DNA from: CAZTLI01 sp964614375
GTDB lineage: Bacteria > Chloroflexota > Anaerolineae > Aggregatilineales > Phototrophicaceae
DNA length: 5,385 nucleotides
Assembly: GCA_964614375.1 (NCBI GenBank)
Contig: CAZTLI010000387.1
Location: 1-5,385, forward strand
Direction of reading: 5' to 3'
Shown here in pieces: positions 1 through 5,359 of this stretch; positions within the stretch are counted from its first letter, which is position 1; each line of letters starts with the position of its first letter. Both the position numbers and the translations under genes were made by a program. The notes below the pieces were generated by a model. The model made no database searches, was not told where the DNA came from, and was given only the letters and a program-made list of their open reading frames with translations.

Positions 1-1182
1 ATGAACAGCATCGGATTGATTATTGGCGCGCTGGTGGTCGCCCCGCTGCTGCCGACTGCGCCCATTACTGACATACACAGTCGAATGCTCGTCGCACACA
101 TGGCAACGGGACTACCTGCTATACAGATGTCGAGTGTCGCCCAGGTACACAATGCCAATGTTTATGGGCTGGCGATTGGCGCGATTCTGAGCGCGCTCCT
201 GCACCTCATTGTCCAACTGCCCGGTTTGTGGCGGATTCGGGCGCGGTTGCGTGTACTGCCGAGTTTCCGTGTGGAAGGGGTGGTCGAAGTGCTGCGATTG
301 ATGGGGCCGCGTGTGTTGGGATTAGCGGTGGTGCAGGTCAATTTTATGGTCAACATCTTCTTCACGTCGGGCATGGAGGCGGGCAGTTTGACTGCGCTGA
401 CGACGGCCTTCATATTGATGTTTTTTGTGCTGGGAATCATCGGGCAGAGTATTGGTTCGGCTGTTTTTCCATCCCTATCGGCCTTAGCAGCCGAAAAAGA
501 TATGGACGGCTTTAAAGAGCGTCTGGCAGGTGCGATGCGGGGCGTGCTGTTCCTCTCCTTTCCAGCGACAATCATCCTGATTGTGCTCGGCGAACCGATT
601 GTGAGCCTGTTTGAGCGCGACGCATGGACATCACAGGCAACGGCAGCGACAGCGTGGGCCATGGGCTTCTATGCACTTGGAATCGCCGGATTTACGCTGT
701 TAGAAGTCTTATCGCGCGCCTTTTATGCGCTGGAAGATACATGGACACCTGTCAAAATCGGCATCGCGGCGATGATCTCCAACATCATCCTGAGCATTGT
801 TTTTATTCAGATCATCGGCGAACCGGGTAACGTCGCCAGAGGGCCGTTCGCGGGTCTGGCACTGGCAAATGCGGTGACAACACTGGTCGAAGCGGGCGCG
901 CTCTGGTGGCTGCTGCGGCGGCGCATCGGCACAGATGGCACAGTCACCGGACTCAATGACCGTCATATTCTCAAAGGCGCAATCAAAGCTCTGGTGGCAT
1001 CATTGGTAATGGGTGTGGCGATTGTCATTGCAACGTCTGTCCTGAGCGACGTGCGCGGCCTCATGCTGACAGTCATTGGCGCGGGGATTGGCGGAATCGT
1101 ATTCTTCGGATTGAGTTTTGCGCTCGGTCTCGAAGAAGCCCGTGCCGTGCCGATGATGGTGCTGCGCCGCGTCCGTCGATAA
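1..1182 (+). CDS. murJ: MurJ/MviN-family lipid II flippase, C-terminal part (5'-partial)
   Basis: Integral membrane protein of the MOP superfamily; MurJ moves lipid-linked peptidoglycan precursor (lipid II) across the cytoplasmic membrane. The 393 visible residues contain about ten hydrophobic segments (near 4-18, 54-72, 104-121, 135-155, 181-197, 215-235, 252-272, 282-303, 328-348, 353-376), which fit TM5-TM14 of the 14-helix family. Family hallmarks are YGLAIGAILSALLHLIVQLP (54-73), FPSLSALAAEKD (156-167) and RAFYALEDTWTPVKI (239-253). The C-terminus is basic (RRVRR) and the stop is TAA. The first base of the window is an in-frame ATG, but family members run about 500 residues, so roughly the first four helices, with the conserved N-terminal arginines, are missing. 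The gene most likely continues upstream; a truncated or frameshifted copy cannot be excluded. Unusual points are a loop of about 35 extra residues between TM5 and TM6 and nonpolar residues where Escherichia coli MurJ has R270 and E273. Another MOP transporter (a MurJ paralogue) is possible. The next gene follows after 91 bp on the same strand. Confidence 0.85.
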   Translation: MNSIGLIIGALVVAPLLPTAPITDIHSRMLVAHMATGLPAIQMSSVAQVHNANVYGLAIGAILSALLHLIVQLPGLWRIRARLRVLPSFRVEGVVEVLRLMGPRVLGLAVVQVNFMVNIFFTSGMEAGSLTALTTAFILMFFVLGIIGQSIGSAVFPSLSALAAEKDMDGFKERLAGAMRGVLFLSFPATIILIVLGEPIVSLFERDAWTSQATAATAWAMGFYALGIAGFTLLEVLSRAFYALEDTWTPVKIGIAAMISNIILSIVFIQIIGEPGNVARGPFAGLALANAVTTLVEAGALWWLLRRRIGTDGTVTGLNDRHILKGAIKALVASLVMGVAIVIATSVLSDVRGLMLTVIGAGIGGIVFFGLSFALGLEEARAVPMMVLRRVRR

Positions 1183-1232
1183 ATAATCAGCCTATATCAA
1201 TCACATCTTCGCTTCAGTGGATTCATGCTGTC

Positions 1233-1252
1233 TGTACAGAACACGGTACAAT
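1233..1252 (+). promoter_or_regulatory. Candidate -10 box with inverted repeat before the MBL hydrolase
   Basis: The 91-bp gap after murJ contains TACAAT (1247-1252), a five-of-six match to the bacterial -10 box, 21 bp before the start codon. No good -35 box lies 16-18 bp upstream; TTCATG at 1222-1227 has a 19-bp spacer and matches weakly. The -10 box overlaps an inverted repeat, TGTAC-N8-GTACA (1233-1250), and a perfect 10-bp palindrome, TCTGTACAGA (1231-1240), lies just upstream. A repressor or activator could bind here. The implied leader is very short (about 14 nt) and half-sites this short arise by chance, so this is a weak call. Confidence 0.25.
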
Positions 1253-1260
1253 AGGCCGAA

Positions 1261-1266
1261 AAGGAG
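1261..1266 (+). promoter_or_regulatory. Strong ribosome binding site fixing the MBL hydrolase start
   Basis: AAGGAG, a near-perfect anti-16S match, sits 7 nt before the ATG at 1274. It decides between that ATG and an in-frame GTG at 1217, which has no ribosome site and would add 19 residues unlike the family N-terminus. Confidence 0.8.
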
Positions 1267-1273
1267 TTTTATT

Positions 1274-2122
1274 ATGAAGCCGTACCGTTTTTCTGTAGGT
1301 AAGATGAACTGCGTGGTGATTAGTGATGGACATCGTAACGGTGGCAAAGCGGAAGTCTATTTTGCCAACGCCCCAAAAGATGAAATCGACGCCGCACTGA
1401 AAGCCCACAATCAACAGGCCGACACACTGCCCCAACATTACAATGTGTTTTATATTAAAACAGGCGACATACAGATTCTGGTCGATACCGGCATGGGCGC
1501 TAATCCGTCGCCAGGGGCCGGCAACACGCTGGAGCGATTAGCAGGCGAAGGCATCCAACCAGAAGACATTGATATGGTCATCGTGACTCATGCCCATGGC
1601 GATCATATCGGTGGTCTGATAAATGCTAACGGCGACTATACTTTCCCCAATGCTGAATATGTCATGTGGAAAACCGAATGGGAACACTGGACAAGCGACG
1701 ACATGCTGGCATCCAATCGTGGCGAGGTTCTGCGTGCCAAATTGTTACCACTCGATGGTAAAGTGGCCTTGTTAGAACGGGAAACGGAAGTCGCGCCGGG
1801 TGTATGCGCTATTCCACTGCCCGGTCACACACCGGGACACATGGGGCTGATGCTGGAATCGAATGGTGAACGCCTGTATCACATCGTCGATGTGCTGCAC
1901 CAGCAAATCCAACTCGCACATCCCAATTGGTCACCCATGTTCGATTCACTGCCCGAACTTTCGCCGGTCACGCGCGTGCAAGCCTTTAATCGCGCGGCGG
2001 ATGAAAACCTGCTGACCATGACCTATCATCTACCCTTCCCCGGTCTGGGACATATCGTGCGGAAGGGTGACGCCTTTTCGTGGCAGCCTGTCGATAGACA
2101 AGCAGCGTCAATGAGCTTGTAG
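1274..2122 (+). CDS. Metallo-beta-lactamase-fold hydrolase (lactonase / organophosphate-hydrolase-like branch)
   Basis: A 282-residue cytoplasmic protein without signal peptide. It carries the full dinuclear metal site of hydrolytic MBL-fold enzymes: the HxHxDH motif in VTHAHGDHIGG (H106, H108, D110, H111), H185 in GHTPGH (184-189), bridging D206 and H252 in YHLPFPGLGH (251-260). The early strand-loop LVDTGMG (69-75) is also typical. The stretch VDVLHQQIQLAHPNW (205-219), followed by MFD, resembles the region after the bridging aspartate in methyl parathion hydrolase-like and YtnP-like proteins. It is unlike glyoxalase II, RNase Z or class B beta-lactamases. Family substrates include lactones such as acyl-homoserine lactones and phosphotriesters; the sequence does not show which applies here. 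H209 stands three residues after D206, where AiiA-type lactonases carry a catalytic-pocket tyrosine, and V205 replaces the usual glycine before the aspartate. The start is set by AAGGAG at 1261. The stop is TAG, 110 bp before the amidase. Confidence 0.9.
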   Translation: MKPYRFSVGKMNCVVISDGHRNGGKAEVYFANAPKDEIDAALKAHNQQADTLPQHYNVFYIKTGDIQILVDTGMGANPSPGAGNTLERLAGEGIQPEDIDMVIVTHAHGDHIGGLINANGDYTFPNAEYVMWKTEWEHWTSDDMLASNRGEVLRAKLLPLDGKVALLERETEVAPGVCAIPLPGHTPGHMGLMLESNGERLYHIVDVLHQQIQLAHPNWSPMFDSLPELSPVTRVQAFNRAADENLLTMTYHLPFPGLGHIVRKGDAFSWQPVDRQAASMSL

Positions 2123-2126
2123 ACCG

Positions 2127-2155
2127 TTGGAAAACAGAAAGTCCATGATTTCAAT
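2127..2155 (+). promoter_or_regulatory. Possible weak promoter for the amidase gene
   Basis: TTGGAA (2127-2132) and TTCAAT (2150-2155) are separated by 17 bp. Each matches four of six positions of the sigma-70 consensus. Transcription would begin near 2162, placing the TGGGAT array at the very start of the transcript, a usual place for a repressor site. The match is modest and could be chance. Confidence 0.25.
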
Positions 2156-2161
2156 GTGATA

Positions 2162-2208
2162 TATCCCAAACATATCCCAAATTTGGGATATATGGGATAA
2201 GGTGGGAT
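2162..2208. promoter_or_regulatory. Phased palindromic hexamer array (putative operator or leader hairpin)
   Basis: Five copies of TGGGAT occur in 46 bp: inverted (ATCCCA) at 2163-2168 and 2174-2179, direct at 2184-2189, 2193-2198 and 2203-2208. Start-to-start steps are 11, 10, 9 and 10 bp, about one helical turn each. The two central copies form a perfect 20-bp palindrome, ATATCCCAAATTTGGGATAT (2172-2191). The outer pair TATCCCA/TGGGATA (2162-2168 with 2193-2199) extends it into an imperfect hairpin of 7 plus 8 bp with an AATT loop. It lies 8 bp before the amidase ribosome site. No T-run follows, so it is not a typical intrinsic terminator for the upstream gene. A repressor binding several half-sites on one DNA face fits best; an RNA leader structure is the alternative. 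The binding protein is unknown. Confidence 0.6.
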
Positions 2209-2215
2209 TCTTTAA

Positions 2216-2223
2216 GAGGGGAG
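2216..2223 (+). promoter_or_regulatory. Ribosome binding site of the amidase
   Basis: The purine run GAGGGGAG ends 9 nt before the ATG at 2233. It is a good but not perfect Shine-Dalgarno sequence and supports this start, which also gives the helical N-terminal segment seen in related amidases. Confidence 0.6.
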
Positions 2224-2232
2224 ACGCCACAC

Positions 2233-3894
2233 ATGACCGATGAACCTACGCAAGCGGAAGAAACATCAGAGACGCCAGAAGAACCCGAATTTGAACCGCT
2301 GTTCAGTATTGAGACGATCGCGCAGGCGGAACAAGTTCTGGGACTGTCGTTTACACTTGCTGAACGCGAACAGATGCACCGTTTGATGCACACCCGGCTA
2401 GAGCAAATTCAACGCCTGCGTGACATTAAGTTGAACAACAGCGTGCCTATGGCGCTTGGTTTTGACGTGCGCTTACCTGCTGATAGGTCGCCCGTCGTGA
2501 CTGTTGACCGCAGTATCCAATCGACCCCGATTGATGACATCGAACGCCCTGCCAATTTAGAGGACGTGGCGTTTTATCCGGTCACGCATCTGGCAAAACT
2601 GCTCCAGAGTCGTCAGGTCACATCCGTTGAATTGACCGGGATGTATCTGGAACGATTGAAGCACTATAACAAACATCTGGAATGTGTGATTACGTTTACC
2701 GAAGACCTCGCCATGCAGCAGGCACGTCGCGCCGACGCTGAAATTGCGGGCGGACACATTCGCAGCCCATTACACGGCATCCCCTGGGGTGCGAAAGACC
2801 TGCTGGCAGTCAAGGGTTATCCAACGACATGGGGCGCAGCCCCCTACAAAGACCAGACTATCGACATGAACGCTACTGTCGTCGAGCGCCTCGACGCAGC
2901 AGGCGCGGTACTGATTGCGAAATTGACACTCGGCGCGCTGGCCTATAACGACATCTGGTTTGGGGGTCGAACCAACAACCCCTGGGACATCAACGAGGGT
3001 TCCAGCGGGTCATCTGCCGGGTCCGCCGCCGCAACTGCCGCTGGATTGGTCGGCTTCGCGATTGGGACGGAAACATTGGGATCGATTGTGTCCCCTTCAA
3101 CTCGCTGCGGAGTTACGGGTTTACGCCCCACTTTTGGGCGAGTGAGTCGGCATGGGGCGATGGCGCTGGTCGGGTCAATGGATAAAATTGGCCCAATGTG
3201 CCGAACGGTGGAGGATTGCGCGCTGGTCTTCAATGCGATTTATGGCCCGGATGGACACGATGGCGAGGTCGTCCATGCGCCGTTTAAATGGAAACCAGAT
3301 ATGGACGTGACTAAGCTCCGGGTTGGCTATTTGAAAGCGTCTTTTGATGAGGAACGCGACAACAAGGCCAATGACGACGCGGTACTGGATGGGCTGCGGT
3401 CTGTAGGCATTGAGCTGATACCGATTGAACTCCCACAATTTGACTTAGAAGCGATGATAGTCATCTTATTTGCGGAGGCCGCCGCCACCTTTGATGAAAT
3501 CACGCGCGAAAATCTGGACGATTTGATGCAGTGGCAGGAAGATCAGGCATGGCCTAATACCTTCCGGCAGGCGCGTTTCATCCCGGCAGTGGAATACATC
3601 CATGCTAATCGCGTTCGCACGCGCGCCATGCACGAAATGGCGGCTTTGATGCAGGATATTGATGTGTTTGTGTCACCCGCGTTTACACAAATTGGCGGCA
3701 CGCTGGTCATGACCAATTTCACAGGTCATCCATGCGTGGTGCTGCCAAATGGCTTTACAGAACGCCACACGCCAACCAGTATCACCTTTGTGGGTAAGTT
3801 ATTCGGAGAAGCAGAAACGCTCGCTGTCGCCAAAGCCTATCAAGATGCGACAGATTTTCATAAGCAATATCCGCCAATGGATTATGGGGAGTAG
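2233..3894 (+). CDS. Amidase-signature family amidohydrolase
   Basis: A 553-residue enzyme of the amidase-signature superfamily, which hydrolyses carboxamide bonds. The Ser-cisSer-Lys triad is complete: K188 in HGIPWGAKDL (181-190), cis-Ser S260 in the glycine/serine loop GSSGSSAGSAAA (256-267), and nucleophile S284 in IGTETLGSI (277-285). The 24-residue gap between the two serines equals that in fatty acid amide hydrolase. The following SPSTRCGVTGLRPTFGRVSRHG (287-308) and MDKIGP (316-321) complete the signature. Residues 1-22 are very acidic. Residues 25-70 look helical and resemble the extra N-terminal segment of a subfamily whose members I recall mainly as unnamed amidases. Residues 410-480, starting with ILFAEAAATFDE, form the variable part likely to shape substrate choice. 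No signal peptide or Tat motif is visible, so a cytoplasmic location is inferred. It is not GatA: it is longer and lacks gatB and gatC neighbours. The gene follows the MBL hydrolase but has its own palindromic upstream region. Its TAG stop directly abuts the xseB stop. Substrate unknown. Confidence 0.92.
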   Translation: MTDEPTQAEETSETPEEPEFEPLFSIETIAQAEQVLGLSFTLAEREQMHRLMHTRLEQIQRLRDIKLNNSVPMALGFDVRLPADRSPVVTVDRSIQSTPIDDIERPANLEDVAFYPVTHLAKLLQSRQVTSVELTGMYLERLKHYNKHLECVITFTEDLAMQQARRADAEIAGGHIRSPLHGIPWGAKDLLAVKGYPTTWGAAPYKDQTIDMNATVVERLDAAGAVLIAKLTLGALAYNDIWFGGRTNNPWDINEGSSGSSAGSAAATAAGLVGFAIGTETLGSIVSPSTRCGVTGLRPTFGRVSRHGAMALVGSMDKIGPMCRTVEDCALVFNAIYGPDGHDGEVVHAPFKWKPDMDVTKLRVGYLKASFDEERDNKANDDAVLDGLRSVGIELIPIELPQFDLEAMIVILFAEAAATFDEITRENLDDLMQWQEDQAWPNTFRQARFIPAVEYIHANRVRTRAMHEMAALMQDIDVFVSPAFTQIGGTLVMTNFTGHPCVVLPNGFTERHTPTSITFVGKLFGEAETLAVAKAYQDATDFHKQYPPMDYGE

Positions 3895-4110
3895 CTATTC
3901 CAATGCCGATACTGTGCCATCATCAGCCAATTGATTCACGCGCAGTTCGGCACTATCCAGCAATTTCTGGCAGTGTTTGGCGAGTTCACGCCCACGTTCA
4001 TACAGCTTGACTGATTCTTCGAGCGGCAAGTCGCCGGATTCTAACTGGGTGATGATGGTCGTGAGTTCGGCATACGCGACTTCAAAAGAGCGTTCGTTTA
4101 TATCGTCCAT
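3895..4110 (-). CDS. xseB: Exodeoxyribonuclease VII small subunit
   Basis: A 71-residue, mostly helical protein. XseB is the non-catalytic subunit of exonuclease VII; it packs along the helical arm of XseA and is needed for proper activity on single-stranded DNA in the cytoplasm. The family signature is clear: F9 and the run TQLESGDLPLEESVKLYERG (21-40), followed by the amphipathic helix ending in AELRVNQL (54-61). The length is close to that of other XseB proteins (about 60-85 residues). The ATG at 4110-4108 is preceded by AAGGAA (4120-4115), 4 nt away, and lies inside the last codons of xseA, overlapping it by 29 nt. Translation is therefore probably coupled to xseA. The gene ends in TAG at 3897-3895, immediately next to the amidase stop on the other strand. 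Confidence 0.95.
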   Translation of the reverse strand: MDDINERSFEVAYAELTTIITQLESGDLPLEESVKLYERGRELAKHCQKLLDSAELRVNQLADDGTVSALE

Positions 4111-5314
4111 GCGATTCCTTATCTTCTACCCGCGCTTTGAGTTCATCATCATGAAGTTGAATAGTAATGCCTGTGCCCGGTTGGGCATCTTTTGCCGATT
4201 GTACCCGCGCGCCGTCGTCGCTGCGATACACAATGGCATACCCTTTCGCCAATATAGATTGTGGATTCGCCGCATCCAACAAATCCATCCGGGCGGATAC
4301 CCGTTCACGCAATAAGGCAATGCGTCCGCGTTGTGCCATCAACAGCCGTGTGTTCAGGTCGTCAATCCGCTGGCGCATCGTCTGGATATGACTCACCGGC
4401 GATTCGCGCTCCAAACCCCGATTGATTAACGTTATATCGGCGCGAAGTGCGCTTATCGTATCGCGCAGCAATTGAGTCAAAAATAGGGATGACTGTGCCA
4501 CATCATAGGCCAAATCAGCCATATTCGGTGTCGCGAGTTCAGCAGCAGCCGATGGCGTTGGCGCGCGTAAATCGGACACAAAATCAACAATCGTAAAATC
4601 AGTTTCATGCCCTACGCCCGTAATCACCGGCACACGACTGCCCACCACTGCCCGCGCAACCCGTTCATCATTAAACGCCCACAAATCTTCGATACTCCCG
4701 CCACCGCGACACAACAAAATCACGTCAACGTCCGTTTTATCGTTCAGGCGGCGTAGTGCGCTGACAATTTGTGGTGGCGCATCTGCCCCCTGCACCTGTG
4801 TTGGGCTGAGAATGACCTCCACCAGTGGAAAACGCCGACGCAGTACATTTTGAATATCCTGAAAGGCGGCGGCATCGGGTGATGTGACAACACCGATTTG
4901 CTTCGGAAAGGCCGGAATCGGGCGTTTGCGGTCTGCTTCAAATAAACCTTCAGCTTGCAATCTGGCCCTGAGTTCTTCAAATTGCTGATACAAATCACCC
5001 ATCCCCACCGGGCGGATACGATTGGCATAAAGCTGGTACTCACCACGCGGCTCATATACGCTCACGTAGCCATGTACTTCTATCGCATCGCCATCCTGTG
5101 GGATTGTCGTCTGCTTTTCCGCACTGGAACGCCACATCACACACTTCAATTGTGCGCCACTGTCTTTGACCGTGAAATACCAGTGACCAGACGCAGCGCG
5201 CGTCATATTAGAGACTTCGCCCGCAACCCAGACATCATGCAGCCAATCGGTAGCTTCGAGCAGCTCACGGATGCCTGTGGTGAGTTCTGAAACGGAATAG
5301 ACACTGATTGCCAT
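4082..5314 (-). CDS. xseA: Exodeoxyribonuclease VII large (catalytic) subunit
   Basis: A 410-residue catalytic subunit of exonuclease VII, which degrades single-stranded DNA from both ends and acts in mismatch repair, recombination and removal of DNA-protein adducts. Domain order is an N-terminal OB fold (about 3-102, with VWVAGEVSN and GHWYFTVKD), the nuclease domain (about 105-262), a helical arm (about 263-347) and a C-terminal beta segment starting at NPQSILAKGYAIVY (350-363). Nuclease motifs are GVVTSPDAAAFQDI (141-154), RGGGSIEDLWAFND (203-216) and ITGVGHETDFTIVDFVSD (231-248). The residues matching E. coli D155, R205, H238 and D241 are present as D153, R203, H236 and D239. The ATG at 5314 is chosen because MAISVYSVSEL matches the family N-terminus and AGAGGAAG precedes it; an in-frame GTG at 5383 would add 23 unrelated residues. 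The protein is shorter than E. coli XseA (456), almost entirely in the helical arm. The gene forms an operon with xseB, overlapping it by 29 nt, and ends in TGA. Confidence 0.96.
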   Translation of the reverse strand: MAISVYSVSELTTGIRELLEATDWLHDVWVAGEVSNMTRAASGHWYFTVKDSGAQLKCVMWRSSAEKQTTIPQDGDAIEVHGYVSVYEPRGEYQLYANRIRPVGMGDLYQQFEELRARLQAEGLFEADRKRPIPAFPKQIGVVTSPDAAAFQDIQNVLRRRFPLVEVILSPTQVQGADAPPQIVSALRRLNDKTDVDVILLCRGGGSIEDLWAFNDERVARAVVGSRVPVITGVGHETDFTIVDFVSDLRAPTPSAAAELATPNMADLAYDVAQSSLFLTQLLRDTISALRADITLINRGLERESPVSHIQTMRQRIDDLNTRLLMAQRGRIALLRERVSARMDLLDAANPQSILAKGYAIVYRSDDGARVQSAKDAQPGTGITIQLHDDELKARVEDKESHGRYKRTLF

Positions 5315-5317
5315 AAA

Positions 5318-5325
5318 CTTCCTCT
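5318..5325 (-). promoter_or_regulatory. Ribosome binding site fixing the xseA start
   Basis: Read on the minus strand, AGAGGAAG precedes the ATG at 5314 by 3 nt, with its GAGG core 6 nt away. Together with protein homology it favours this ATG over the in-frame GTG at 5383, whose upstream region is outside the window. Confidence 0.65.
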
Positions 5326-5332
5326 TTGGCGG

Positions 5333-5359
5333 ATATGCCCTATACCATATACAATTATC
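5333..5359 (-). promoter_or_regulatory. AT-rich upstream region of xseA with possible -10 boxes
   Basis: Two -10-like hexamers can be read on the minus strand: GATAAT (5359-5354, five of six) and TATAGG (5344-5339) preceded by an extended-10 style TGG. The second sits inside an inverted repeat ATATG-N8-CATAT (5333-5350). No convincing -35 box pairs with either inside the window, so the xseAB promoter is only suggested. Confidence 0.2.

Noticed and set aside
162..662. Antisense reading frame of 166 codons inside murJ
   Set aside because: It has low-complexity, basic, serine-rich composition without recognisable motifs, and lies opposite a well-conserved membrane protein.
1217..1273. Upstream in-frame GTG start for the MBL hydrolase
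   Set aside because: It has no ribosome site, and the added 19 residues do not look like the family; AAGGAG at 1261 clearly serves the ATG at 1274.
1183..1273. Terminator after murJ
   Set aside because: No GC-rich stem with a following T-tract is visible; only the short palindrome before the MBL gene is present.
2162..2208. CRISPR-like or tandem-repeat array
   Set aside because: Units are six bases in mixed orientation with no unique spacers of the usual length; an operator or hairpin explains it better.
2123..2210. Intrinsic terminator after the MBL hydrolase
   Set aside because: The only hairpin is the TGGGAT palindrome, which is AT-rich and not followed by a T-run.
2151..2393. Antisense reading frame opposite the amidase start and the palindromic array
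   Set aside because: Its serine- and cysteine-rich composition follows from the acidic amidase N-terminus read backwards; no ribosome site or motif is visible.
2233..3894. GatA, the glutamyl-tRNA amidotransferase A subunit
   Set aside because: The amidase signature is shared, but length, N-terminal segment and the TETLGSIVSPSTRCG form differ, and there are no gatB or gatC genes nearby.
4744..5055. Alternative frames of about 100 codons within xseA on both strands
   Set aside because: They sit over the conserved nuclease and OB-fold coding of xseA, with no family features of their own.
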